A DNA stretch of 37,026 nucleotides from Micromonospora sicca (GTDB lineage: Bacteria; Actinomycetota; Actinomycetes; Mycobacteriales; Micromonosporaceae), in the NCBI RefSeq assembly GCF_003172935.1, contig NZ_QGKS01000268.1, forward strand, positions 1 to 37,026, in the 5' to 3' direction. Within the stretch, counting starts at the first letter, position 1. Each line of letters starts with the position of its first letter. Shown in pieces: positions 1 to 7,416 of the stretch. The position numbers and the translations under genes are program-made. A model generated the notes under the pieces. The model saw only the letters and a list, made by a program, of their open reading frames with translations. It was not told the origin of the DNA and made no database searches.

Positions 1-1034
1 CCACCGACGCCGGCGCCGAGTGCGCCGGCGCCGGTGGCGAGGATGAGCACCACGAGCACCCGGGCCGCGGTGGCCGGCCACACCACCGGGGCGACCGAGC
101 GGGACAACACGGCGATGTTGGCGAAGCCGGCGAAGATCGTCAAGCACGCCCCGGCGAGGGCGAGCGCGAAGTCGGCGGCCTCCCGGCGGGCCAGCGCGTA
201 GCCGCCCGCGGCGATGGCGCCCAGCCCGGTGAGCAGCATCCAGACCTGACCGTTGAGCAGGCCGAGCAGCACCCCGCCGAGCCCGTCTGCTCCGGCGTCC
301 AACTCCCGGCCGACGGTGAACGCCACCGTGGCCAGCCCGCCGAGGGCGAGCAGGGCGCCCACCCCGCGCAGCGCCCGTACGCCGGTGGCCGTGCCGGCCG
401 GCGCGAGCCCGGCCGCCGCGACGGCGAGGAAGCCGAGGGTGGCGGCGACCCACCAGGGGTACGCGTCCGGCGGGGGCACCCAGTCGAGGGTGCCGCGGAC
501 CTCGATGGCCTGGTCGCCGTCGCGCAGCGGGACCACCCAGTCCCGGACCCGCTGCGGGCGCCCCGGGTCGGCGGTCACCTGGGCGGGCGGCGACGATCCG
601 AGCCAGAGCGCCCGCTGGTCGTGCCAGCGCACCGACTGCCCCTTGGCCACCCGGTTCCAGACGGGGGTGGCGGCCGGGTCGGCCTCGGGTGAGAGGTTGG
701 TGTCGCCGGCGATGGTCTGGTTGAGGTAGGTGGCCGGGGAGCGGCGGTTCTCGTACACCCCGCCCGGGCCCACCCGCAGGTACGGCTCGCCGGAGTAGCC
801 GAGCACCTCGACGTCCCGCCCGGTGCGGTTGACCAGTTCCAGCCGGGCGCCCGCCTCCACGACCCGGACGGTGAGCCCGGGCCGCGCGGGCGCGAGCGCG
901 ATGACCTCGGCCCGGTAGTCCGTGCCGTCGGGGGCGTCCGCGCCGTGCGCGGCGGCCGGCGCGGCCACGGCGAGGACGGCGGCGAGCGCGGCGGTGACCA
1001 CCACCGCCGCCCGCCGCAGCGGTACCAGGATCAC
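1..1034 (-). CDS. Secreted-domain membrane protein, 3' end cut off by window edge
   Basis: Reading from a GTG at 1034 leftwards gives 344 open codons with no stop, so the gene runs off the window. Residues 1-29 form a Sec-type signal peptide ending AAPAAA, with His30 next to the cleavage site. Residues about 31-190 are an extracytoplasmic domain with a WHDQR motif (137-141). About five hydrophobic segments follow (roughly 193-214, 224-241, 253-281, 289-310 and 319-343). The GTG overlaps the TGA of the upstream DsbA-like gene (GTGA, 1031-1034), which fixes the start and implies translational coupling. It is the third gene of the MauE-DsbA operon, so a role in envelope redox or metal handling is possible. 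I do not recognise a named family. The reading frame is certain; the function is not. Confidence 0.85.
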   Translation of the reverse strand, partial: MILVPLRRAAVVVTAALAAVLAVAAPAAAHGADAPDGTDYRAEVIALAPARPGLTVRVVEAGARLELVNRTGRDVEVLGYSGEPYLRVGPGGVYENRRSPATYLNQTIAGDTNLSPEADPAATPVWNRVAKGQSVRWHDQRALWLGSSPPAQVTADPGRPQRVRDWVVPLRDGDQAIEVRGTLDWVPPPDAYPWWVAATLGFLAVAAAGLAPAGTATGVRALRGVGALLALGGLATVAFTVGRELDAGADGLGGVLLGLLNGQVWMLLTGLGAIAAGGYALARREAADFALALAGACLTIFAGFANIAVLSRSVAPVVWPATAARVLVVLILATGAGALGAGVG

Positions 1035-1747
1035 TTGCCGGCCGCCGCCACCGCCGCGGTGATCCCCTCCGGGGAGCGGTCCTCGACGTCCTTGCCGTTG
1101 ACCTTGACGGTCGGGGTGCCGGTGACCCCGGCCTTGCTGGCGTCGTCGGTGACGTGCTCGGTCCACGGTTTGTACGTTCCGTCCTTCACGCAGGAGCCGA
1201 AGTCGTCGCGGTTCAGCCCGACGCCCGCCCCGATGTCGATCAGCTCGTCGTTGCTGAGCCCGGCGCTGCCCTCCGCCGGCTGGCGGGCGAAGAGCGCGTC
1301 GGAGAACTCCCTGAACTTCCCGCCCTGGGCGGCGCAGCCGGAAGCGGCCGACGAGCGGGTGGAGTACTCCGTGGTGGAGAAGCGGTTGAGGAAGGCCACC
1401 GGGTGGAAGACCACCTTGGCCTTGCCGTCGCTGACCAGCTGGTTGACCGTCGGGCCGCTGGTCTGCTGGAACTGCTTGCAGACCGGGCAGAGGTAGTCCT
1501 CGTAGAGGTCGATGGTGACCGGCCCCTCGCCGAGGACGATGCCGGTGCCCGGCGGGTTGGCGCCGGGCGGGGCGGTGAAGGTGTCCGACTTCTGGCTCCG
1601 GAACACGGTCCAGCCGATCAGGCCGGCGATGACCAGCACCACCACCGCGGCGACCGACGTCCAGAGCGCCCGCCTGCGCCGCTTCTCCCGGGCGATCTGC
1701 TCGCGCACCACCCGGGCCGCGTCCCTGCGGTCCTTGCCACTACTCAT
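1031..1747 (-). CDS. DsbA-family membrane-anchored thiol-disulfide oxidoreductase
   Basis: The 238-aa protein has a basic cytoplasmic N-terminus, one signal-anchor helix (about 29-48) and an extracytoplasmic thioredoxin fold of the DsbA/Thioredoxin_4 type. The active site CPVC is at 87-90 and the cis-proline loop GVTGTPT at 207-213. A further cysteine pair (138 and 186) could form a structural disulfide. The family makes or isomerises disulfides in exported proteins and depends on a membrane electron carrier. The start overlaps the end of the upstream MauE-like gene by 8 nt and the stop overlaps the next GTG by 4 nt, so the three genes form one operon. The MauE partner supports a redox-relay role. 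The family call is firm; the substrate is unknown. Confidence 0.93.
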   Translation of the reverse strand: MSSGKDRRDAARVVREQIAREKRRRRALWTSVAAVVVLVIAGLIGWTVFRSQKSDTFTAPPGANPPGTGIVLGEGPVTIDLYEDYLCPVCKQFQQTSGPTVNQLVSDGKAKVVFHPVAFLNRFSTTEYSTRSSAASGCAAQGGKFREFSDALFARQPAEGSAGLSNDELIDIGAGVGLNRDDFGSCVKDGTYKPWTEHVTDDASKAGVTGTPTVKVNGKDVEDRSPEGITAAVAAAGK

Positions 1748-2264
1748 CCTCGTCCTCCAGGGGAGGTTCGCCCGCCAGCCAGCCGTCCACCGAGACGGGG
1801 GTGCGGGGCCAGGTCAGCAGGAATCCGGCCAGCGCCAGGAACCCCAGGTCCCGGAGGATCTCCGGGAGGTAGCTCGGGGCCTGCCCGACGCCGAGCTGCC
1901 CGCCGCTGCCGAAGCACCCGCAGTCGATGGCCAGGCCGCGGCTCCAGGCCGAGGCGATGCCGGTGATGAAGACCACCAGCAGCGCCGCGGAGACCGCGGC
2001 GGCCAGTCGGGTGGCCAGCCCGATCAGCAGCAGTACGCCGAGCGCCAGCTCCACGAAGGGCAGCGCGGCGCCGACCACGGTCGCGGCGCCGTACGGCATG
2101 ACCTGGTAGGCGTTGACGGCCCGGCCGGAGGCGGCGAGGTCGCCGACCTTCGCGCCGCCGGCGACCAACCAGACGGCGGCCAGCCCGAGCCGGGCGACGG
2201 TGCCGAGCCAGGGCCGGACGGCGGGCCAGCGGGCGGCCCGGGTGTTCGGTGCGGTCACGGTCAT
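1740..2264 (-). CDS. MauE/DoxX-like integral membrane protein
   Basis: The 174-aa product has four predicted membrane helices and a conserved cysteine motif DCGCFG near the middle, typical of the MauE branch of DoxX-like proteins. In methylamine-utilisation systems MauE works with a thioredoxin-like protein in disulfide formation of an exported enzyme. The gene immediately precedes and overlaps a DsbA-like gene, which repeats that pairing. The start is the ATG at 2264 (MTVTAPNT). A longer upstream reading frame exists but would run through the sigma-factor gene in another frame. Only 2 nt separate the CGAC of the putative ECF promoter from this ATG, so the transcript is probably leaderless, and no Shine-Dalgarno is visible. 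The C-terminus is acidic (LEDEDE). Confidence 0.9.
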   Translation of the reverse strand: MTVTAPNTRAARWPAVRPWLGTVARLGLAAVWLVAGGAKVGDLAASGRAVNAYQVMPYGAATVVGAALPFVELALGVLLLIGLATRLAAAVSAALLVVFITGIASAWSRGLAIDCGCFGSGGQLGVGQAPSYLPEILRDLGFLALAGFLLTWPRTPVSVDGWLAGEPPLEDEDE

Positions 2265-2266
2265 TT

Positions 2267-2292
2267 GTCGTCCCGGATCCGGAAAAAGTTCC
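2267..2292 (-). promoter_or_regulatory. Putative ECF-sigma promoter of the MauE-DsbA operon
   Basis: On the minus strand a GGAAC -35 element (2288-2292) is followed by exactly 17 nt and CGAC (2267-2270), which is the usual GGAAC/CG-type ECF signature. The same arrangement, including the following TTTT(T)CCGG, occurs at 2957-2982 before the anti-sigma gene. It lies in the 31-nt gap between the sigma-factor stop and the MauE start. The predicted start site falls at or next to the ATG. Confidence 0.65.
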
Positions 2293-2295
2293 GCG

Positions 2296-2883
2296 TCAAC
2301 CGGCGAGCGCGTCGCCGACGGCCTCGACCAGGTCGCACCGGGCCCGGGCGACGCGGGAGCGGATGGTGCCCACCGGCACCCCTTCCACGGCGGCGGCCTC
2401 GGCGTACGACAGGCCGAGCAGTTGGGTGAGCACGAACGCCCCGCGCCGGTCGGCGGGAAGCCGGCGGACCAGGTCGGTGGCGCCGAGGTGCCCGGCCGGG
2501 TCGGGGTACGGCCGGCCGGTGTGGGCGTGCGCGGCGAGCCGTTCGTCGAGCCGCCGCCGGCGCACCACCGTACGCAGGTGGTCGGCGCAGGCCCGGCGGG
2601 CGATGCCGAGCAGCCAGGTACGCACGCTGGAGCGGCCCTCGAAACCGGGCAGCGCGCGGAACGCCCGCAGGTACGTCTCCTGGGTGAGGTCGTCGGCGCT
2701 GTCCGGGTCGACCAGCGCGGCGGCGAACCGCCACACCTCGGCCTGGGTGGCCCGGACGAAGGCGGCCTGCGCCACCGGGTCGCCGTCCCGGGCGGCCAGC
2801 GCCCACCGGGTGGCACCGTCCCGCGCCGCCCCGAGGCCTGCCTCGTGGCGGCCGGCGGTGGTGTCGCGCGGGGCGGGGATCAC
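2296..2883 (-). CDS. ECF-type RNA polymerase sigma factor
   Basis: The protein (195 aa from the GTG at 2883) has a sigma-70 region 2 (around FVRATQAEVWRF to RTWLLGIARRACADHLR, including DDLTQETYLRAFRAL) and a region 4 helix-turn-helix (LSYAEAAAVEGVPVGTIRSR). There is no region 1 or 3, as is normal for extracytoplasmic-function sigma factors. The start is uncertain: GTG at 2883 is the first in-frame start compatible with the divergent promoter space, and no strong ribosome binding site is seen. It is divergent from a zinc-finger membrane protein that is the natural anti-sigma partner. Two GGAAC-N17-CGAC promoters flank it, upstream of the MauE operon and of the anti-sigma/CopCD/YcnI operon, so it probably controls both. 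Confidence 0.93.
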   Translation of the reverse strand: MIPAPRDTTAGRHEAGLGAARDGATRWALAARDGDPVAQAAFVRATQAEVWRFAAALVDPDSADDLTQETYLRAFRALPGFEGRSSVRTWLLGIARRACADHLRTVVRRRRLDERLAAHAHTGRPYPDPAGHLGATDLVRRLPADRRGAFVLTQLLGLSYAEAAAVEGVPVGTIRSRVARARCDLVEAVGDALAG

Positions 2884-2956
2884 GACACCCGAGGTTACGC
2901 GGCGTACCTGTGGGTAGCAGGACCCTTCGGCCCTTTCTATGGTCCAGCCCACGTCG

Positions 2957-2982
2957 GGAACTTTTCCGGGCCTACCCCCGAC
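2957..2982 (+). promoter_or_regulatory. Putative ECF-sigma promoter of the anti-sigma/CopCD/YcnI operon
   Basis: GGAAC at 2957-2961, a 17-nt spacer, then CGAC at 2979-2982. The anti-sigma ATG follows 9 nt later, so the message would be leaderless or nearly so. The first part of the spacer (TTTTCCGG) is the same as in the promoter at 2267-2292, which makes chance less likely. Confidence 0.65.
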
Positions 2983-2991
2983 TACCTGCTC

Positions 2992-3636
2992 ATGAAGTGC
3001 GACGACGTACGCGTGGCGCTGTCGGCGCGGCTGGACGGCGAGGACTCGCAGGCGCCGGCGGCGGCGCTGGAGGCACACACCCTGGCCTGCTCCGGGTGCC
3101 GCTCCTGGCTGGCGCGGGCCGAACGGGTGACCCGTCTCACCCGGCTCCAGGCGGTCGACGTACCCGATCTGACCGCCCCCGTGCTGGCCGCGGTCGCGGC
3201 GGACCGGGCCGCGGCGCGCGACGACGCCGCCGCGGCCGTGCGGGCCCGGCGCCAGGTGCTGCGGGTGGCCGTGGCGGTGGCCGCGGTGGCGCAGCTCGCC
3301 ATCGCGCTGCCGATCCTGCTGGCCGGCTTCGGGGTCGAGGCCGATCCGCACACCAGCCGCGAGATGGCCTCCTTCGACGCGGCCCTCGCGGTCGGGTTCG
3401 CGCTGGCCGCCTGGCGGCCGGAGCGGGCCCGGGCGTTCCTGCCGGTGGCGCTGGTGCTGGCGGTCTGCCTGGCCGGCACCAGCGCGGTGGACGTCGCCCG
3501 GTCGAGCACCGCGCTGGTGCACGAGCTGGGGCACCTGGCCGCCGTGGTGCAGGCGGGCCTGCTCTGGGCGTTGGGCCGGGTCAGCGGGGAGCCGCCGCGC
3601 CGGCTGCCGACCGCGCTCGCGCCGGGGCGCGGGTGA
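2992..3636 (+). CDS. Zinc-finger (zf-HC2) membrane anti-sigma factor
   Basis: The 214-aa product starts MKCDDVRVALSARLDGE and has the anti-sigma zinc-finger pattern H-x3-C-x2-C (HTLACSGC) in its first 40 residues. This is the module that holds ECF sigma factors in the cytoplasm. Four hydrophobic segments follow, so the N-terminal domain would be tethered at the inner face of the membrane. It is divergent from the ECF sigma gene and is the first gene of the unit leading into CopCD and YcnI. The start is the ATG at 2992. A much longer in-frame extension upstream is antisense to the sigma gene and was discarded. The signal that releases the sigma factor is unknown; copper or thiol stress is an inference from the operon. 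Confidence 0.85.
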   Translation: MKCDDVRVALSARLDGEDSQAPAAALEAHTLACSGCRSWLARAERVTRLTRLQAVDVPDLTAPVLAAVAADRAAARDDAAAAVRARRQVLRVAVAVAAVAQLAIALPILLAGFGVEADPHTSREMASFDAALAVGFALAAWRPERARAFLPVALVLAVCLAGTSAVDVARSSTALVHELGHLAAVVQAGLLWALGRVSGEPPRRLPTALAPGRG

Positions 3637-3671
3637 GGCCGGGTCGCCGCGAACGGGCCCGGTCGGCGAGC

Positions 3672-5363
3672 ATGATGGTCATGATTCCTGCCGTACGCCG
3701 CCGGCCCGTGGCCGTCGCCGACCGTCGATGGGCCGCCCGGCTGGGCGCCGCCACCGGTCTGCTGGTCGCCCTCGTCGCCCTGCTGCTCGCCCCGGCAAGC
3801 CCGGCGAGCGCCCACGCCGTGCTGGTCAGCAGCAGCCCGGCGGCCTCGGCGGTGGTGCCGAGCGGGCCCGCCGAGGTGGTGCTGACCTTCAGCGAGGGGG
3901 TCCGCAAGGTGCCCGGCAAGGTCCGGGTCATCGCGCCCGACGGCTCCCGGGCCGACCGGGGTGAACCGTCCTTCTCCGGTGCGGTGGTGACGATCCCGGT
4001 CGACCCCTCCGGCGTGCGCGGCACCTACCTGGTGAGCTACCGGGTGATCTCCGCCGACAGCCACCCGGTCTCCGGCGCGTTCACCTACTCGGTGGGCGCG
4101 CCGTCGCCGCCGCCGGTCGACACCGGCTCGGACAACCGCGCCGACCCGGTGGTGGGGAACGCCGTGAAGGTGGCGAAGTACCTCGGCTACGCCGGACTGC
4201 TGCTGCTGGTCGGCCCGGCGCTGGTGCTCGCCGCGCTCTGGCCGCGCCGGCTGCCCCGACGCGGACCGGTCCGGCTGGCCTGGGCGGGGCTGGGCCTGCT
4301 GGTCGTGGCCACCCTGGCCGACCTGTGGTTGCAGGTGCCGTACACGGCCGGCGGCGGGCTGTCCGACGTGACCGGTTCGGGGTTCAGCGACGTGGTGGGC
4401 AGCGCGTTCGGCACGGCCCACCTGGTCCGGCTGGGGCTGCTCGCCGCGGCGGCGTTCCTGCTCCGGCCGCTCTTCGCCGGGCCGATCGGCCGGACCGACG
4501 GCATCATCCTGGCCGTCCTCGGCGGGGCCGCGCTGTTCACCTGGCCGCTGGCCGGGCACCCGGCCGCCTCGCCCGCACCGGCCGTCTCCGTGGTGGTGGA
4601 CGCGGTGCACCTGGGCAGCATGGCGGTCTGGCTGGGCGGCCTGGTGATGCTCGCGGTGTTCCTGCTGCGCCGAGCCGACGAGCGCGAGCTGGGGGCGATC
4701 CTGCCGATCTGGTCCCGCTGGGCGGCCCTCGCCGTGGCGGCGCTGCTGCTCGCCGGCACCGTGCAGGGGCTGATCGAGGTGGCCACCCCGAAGGCCCTGG
4801 TGGACACCACGTACGGGCAGCTGCTGCTCGCCAAGATCGTGCTGTTCGCGCTGGTGATCGGGGTGGCGGCGTACTCCCGGACACTGGTGCGGGGGCGGAC
4901 CGCGGCGCAGCGTCCGGGGCGGGTGCGCCGGGCCATCTGGGTCGAGCTGGCGATCACGGCGGTGGTGCTCGGTGTCTCGGCGACGCTGGTGCAGACCACC
5001 CCGGCCCGGACCGCCGCCACCGACGTGGCCGGTACGACCACCGGCTACTTCTCCACCACCCTGTCCAGCCCGGTCGCCTCCGTGCAGGTGGAGCTGGACC
5101 CGGCCGAGCGGGGCAACAACTCCGTGCATTTCTACGCGTACACCAAGGACAACCGGCCGCAGCCGGTGCAGGAGTGGAAGGCGACCGCCGCCCTGCCGTC
5201 GGCGGGGATCGAGCCGATCGAGATCCCGCTGCTGCCGCTGACCGACAACCACGCGACCGGGGAGATCAACCTCCCGGCCGCGGGTGAGTGGCAGCTCCGC
5301 GTCACCGTCCGCACGACCGACATCGACCAGGCCACGGTGACCGCCACCGTGCCGATCAAGTAA
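3672..5363 (+). CDS. CopC-CopD fusion, copper-resistance/uptake membrane protein
   Basis: The 563-aa protein begins with a signal peptide (to about residue 47, PASPASA). The mature protein starts at His48 (HAVLVSSSP), the N-terminal copper ligand of CopC. The CopC beta-sandwich spans about 48-145 and includes the second ligand region SADSHPVSG. A proline-rich linker leads to about eight membrane helices of the CopD domain (165-440), then an extracytoplasmic beta-rich C-terminal domain (about 445-563). CopC/CopD move copper across the inner membrane. The start is the first of clustered ATGs (3672, 3675, 3681), 35 nt after the anti-sigma stop. YcnI follows 18 nt downstream, so the three genes look co-transcribed. 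Confidence 0.93.
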   Translation: MMVMIPAVRRRPVAVADRRWAARLGAATGLLVALVALLLAPASPASAHAVLVSSSPAASAVVPSGPAEVVLTFSEGVRKVPGKVRVIAPDGSRADRGEPSFSGAVVTIPVDPSGVRGTYLVSYRVISADSHPVSGAFTYSVGAPSPPPVDTGSDNRADPVVGNAVKVAKYLGYAGLLLLVGPALVLAALWPRRLPRRGPVRLAWAGLGLLVVATLADLWLQVPYTAGGGLSDVTGSGFSDVVGSAFGTAHLVRLGLLAAAAFLLRPLFAGPIGRTDGIILAVLGGAALFTWPLAGHPAASPAPAVSVVVDAVHLGSMAVWLGGLVMLAVFLLRRADERELGAILPIWSRWAALAVAALLLAGTVQGLIEVATPKALVDTTYGQLLLAKIVLFALVIGVAAYSRTLVRGRTAAQRPGRVRRAIWVELAITAVVLGVSATLVQTTPARTAATDVAGTTTGYFSTTLSSPVASVQVELDPAERGNNSVHFYAYTKDNRPQPVQEWKATAALPSAGIEPIEIPLLPLTDNHATGEINLPAAGEWQLRVTVRTTDIDQATVTATVPIK

Positions 5364-5381
5364 CGGAAGGCTCTCAGACAC

Positions 5382-6113
5382 ATGATCCGTCTCCGGCGTC
5401 CCGTAACCGCCGTCGCGCTCGCGCTCACCGCCGTCGCCACCGCCGTGCTCGGCCTCGCCGGTCCCGCCTCGGCGCACGTCACGGTCAACCCGAAGGAGGC
5501 GACCCAGGGCGGCTACGGCCGGTTCGCGTTCCGGGTGCCGAACGAGAGCGACACCGCCTCGACCACGAAGGTCGAGGTGGTGCTGCCGGAGAACGCCCCG
5601 GTCGGCTCGGTGTCCACCATGCCGGTGCCGGGCTGGACGGTGGCGGTGGAGAAGCGCAAGGTCGACCCGCCGGTCGACGTGCACGGCAGCCAGCTCACCG
5701 AGGCGGTGTCCAAGCTGACCTGGACGGCGGCCGCGACCGCCGGCGTGAAGCCGGGCGAGTTCCAGGAGTTCCCGGTCTCGATGGGACCGCTGCCGCAGGT
5801 CGACCGGATGGTGTTCAAGGTGCTCCAGACCTACTCGGACGGCAACATCGCCCGCTGGATCGAGGAGCCGACGCCGGGTGGGGAGGAGCCGGAGAACCCG
5901 GCCCCGGTGCTCACCCTGACCGCCGCCTCGCCGTCCGCCGCGCCGAGCGGAAGCGCGGGCGCCGCCCCGGCCGGTGACGACGACTCCGACGACGACTCCG
6001 ACGGCGCCGGCACCGCGTTCGGCATCGCCGGGCTGGTGGCCGGACTGGCCGGCCTCGTCCTGGGTGGCCTGGCCTTCCTGCGGACCCGGCGGGAGCCCAC
6101 GCCGAAGCCCTGA
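5382..6113 (+). CDS. YcnI-family (DUF1775) copper-associated envelope protein
   Basis: The 243-aa protein has a signal peptide ending ASA, after which the mature chain starts at His32 (HVTVNPKEA). This is the N-terminal histidine used by YcnI-type proteins to bind Cu(II). The DUF1775 beta domain spans about 32-165. It is followed by a Ser/Ala/Pro linker with a DDDSDDDSD acidic stretch, one membrane helix (about 208-230) and a short basic tail, so it is anchored on the outer face. A GGAAGG ribosome binding site precedes the ATG. It is the last gene of the anti-sigma/CopCD operon and is followed by a strong terminator. CopC-CopD-YcnI is a well-known copper-handling association. Confidence 0.93.
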   Translation: MIRLRRPVTAVALALTAVATAVLGLAGPASAHVTVNPKEATQGGYGRFAFRVPNESDTASTTKVEVVLPENAPVGSVSTMPVPGWTVAVEKRKVDPPVDVHGSQLTEAVSKLTWTAAATAGVKPGEFQEFPVSMGPLPQVDRMVFKVLQTYSDGNIARWIEEPTPGGEEPENPAPVLTLTAASPSAAPSGSAGAAPAGDDDSDDDSDGAGTAFGIAGLVAGLAGLVLGGLAFLRTRREPTPKP

Positions 6114-6124
6114 ACTGCGTCTTT

Positions 6125-6161
6125 GTCGGTGGCCCGTCGGATCTTCCGGCGGGCCACCGAC
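6125..6161 (+). terminator. Rho-independent-type terminator after YcnI
   Basis: A perfect 12-bp inverted repeat, GTCGGTGGCCCG / CGGGCCACCGAC (6125-6136 and 6150-6161), has a 13-nt loop and is followed by CTTTCT. It starts 11 nt after the YcnI stop. Confidence 0.8.
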
Positions 6162-6263
6162 CTTTCTGCGGTCCGTTGGGTCCTTGCCGTGGATATCCGG
6201 CGATTGTGCGGTTCACATCGGTAAGGTCGGCCGGGTAGTTGGCTACCGAGGGGGACGACGCGA

Positions 6264-7262
6264 ATGCGGTTCGTGCGAACGATCGCCGGAATACTGCTGT
6301 TGACCATGGGGATTCCGGCGCTCCTCGCCGGCGGCGGCCTGTGGACCGTCGCCCGGCACGCCGACCCCGACGGCGGCTTCGGCGCCCGCTTCGAGACGGT
6401 CCGCACCCCGGGCCGGGCGATCGTGGTCACCGACGTGGACACTCTCCTGCGCGCCGAGGCCCCGTTCGCCCGGACCGGGCAGACCCGGCTCCGGCTGACC
6501 GCCCGGACCGCCGACGGCCCGGCCTTCCTCGGCCTGGCCCCCAGCGACCAGGTGCGGCGCTGGCTCGACCCCGTCCCGCACGCCACCGTCCGGCGGGTCG
6601 CGCTGGCCCGGGGCCCGCTCCCGGTCCGGCTCGACCCGGCCGGCCCGGCCGGCCCGGCCGCCGTCGCCACCGTCCCGCTCGGCCAGGACTTCTGGGTACG
6701 CGAGGGAGTCGGCGCGCTGGAGTGGACCCCCGGTGAGCTGTCGAACAGGTCGCTGAGCCTGGTGGTGATGCGTCCCGACGGCGCAGCCGACCTCGCCCTG
6801 GACCTGCGCGCCGAGCTGCGCGCGGAATGGTTCCCGGCCGCGGCGTGGGGGCTACTCGCCGGCGGGATCCTGCTGGTGGTGCTGGCCGTGGCCCTGTTAC
6901 TGCGCCCGGTCCGCCCGCGCGAGGTGGTCTTCGTCGTCGAGCCGGACCAGGTCCCGGTGCTCGCCGGTCGGCTCGGCGTGACCTCGCTCAGCGGCCTCGG
7001 CCCGCAGAAGACCGCCGAGGGGCGGCCGCCGTTGGCCGACCGGCAACTCGTCTCGGTCGGCTCGGCCCACGCCGGGCGCTCCCGGGCCGCGATCGGCCCG
7101 GTCCCCAGCCGCCGGCCGGAGACCCCCGCCGACCTGCCGTCGAGTCCGGGGATGACGACGACCTGGTCCTGGCCGCCCGGGCCCCCCGAGCAGACGGCCC
7201 GTCCGGTCCCGGTGGACGGCCCGGCCCGGCCGGCGTCGCCGGACGACCCCGCCGACGGCTGA
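6264..7262 (+). CDS. Two-TM membrane protein of unknown function
   Basis: The 332-aa protein has an N-terminal membrane helix (about 5-27), an outside domain of about 160 residues, and a second membrane helix (about 190-212, AAAWGLLAGGILLVVLAVALLL). A disordered Pro/Arg-rich cytoplasmic tail of about 115 residues follows. The ATG at 6264 is preceded by a GAGGGGGA ribosome binding site. It is a single gene between two hairpin terminators, so it is monocistronic. I do not recognise a named family. The fold type (short TM, soluble domain, TM, disordered tail) is common among actinobacterial envelope proteins. Confidence 0.85.
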   Translation: MRFVRTIAGILLLTMGIPALLAGGGLWTVARHADPDGGFGARFETVRTPGRAIVVTDVDTLLRAEAPFARTGQTRLRLTARTADGPAFLGLAPSDQVRRWLDPVPHATVRRVALARGPLPVRLDPAGPAGPAAVATVPLGQDFWVREGVGALEWTPGELSNRSLSLVVMRPDGAADLALDLRAELRAEWFPAAAWGLLAGGILLVVLAVALLLRPVRPREVVFVVEPDQVPVLAGRLGVTSLSGLGPQKTAEGRPPLADRQLVSVGSAHAGRSRAAIGPVPSRRPETPADLPSSPGMTTTWSWPPGPPEQTARPVPVDGPARPASPDDPADG

Positions 7263-7279
7263 CGGCCGCCGGAACGACG

Positions 7280-7314
7280 GGTGGCCCTCCGCGCTGCCGA
7301 CGCGGAGGGCCACC
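7280..7314. terminator. Hairpin terminator between convergent genes
   Basis: A perfect 13-bp inverted repeat, GGTGGCCCTCCGC / GCGGAGGGCCACC (7280-7292 and 7302-7314), with a 9-nt loop. It lies 18 nt after the two-TM gene and about 100 nt beyond the stop of the convergent GT87 gene. It has no U tract, so it may act from either side. Confidence 0.65.
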
Positions 7315-7416
7315 GTCACCGGGGGATCGGTGCTACCTGGGAGAAACTTGAGGTAGTTGTGACTAGATTAGCGCCGATCACAGCCGCTCGCGACGTCTGT
7401 CCATTTGGTGCAAGTT

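Noticed and set aside
2982..5684. A 900-codon open frame on the minus strand across the CopCD/YcnI operon
   Set aside because: High-GC shadow of the plus-strand genes; composition is Arg/His/Gln/Gly-rich with no domains, and the plus-strand genes have clear families.
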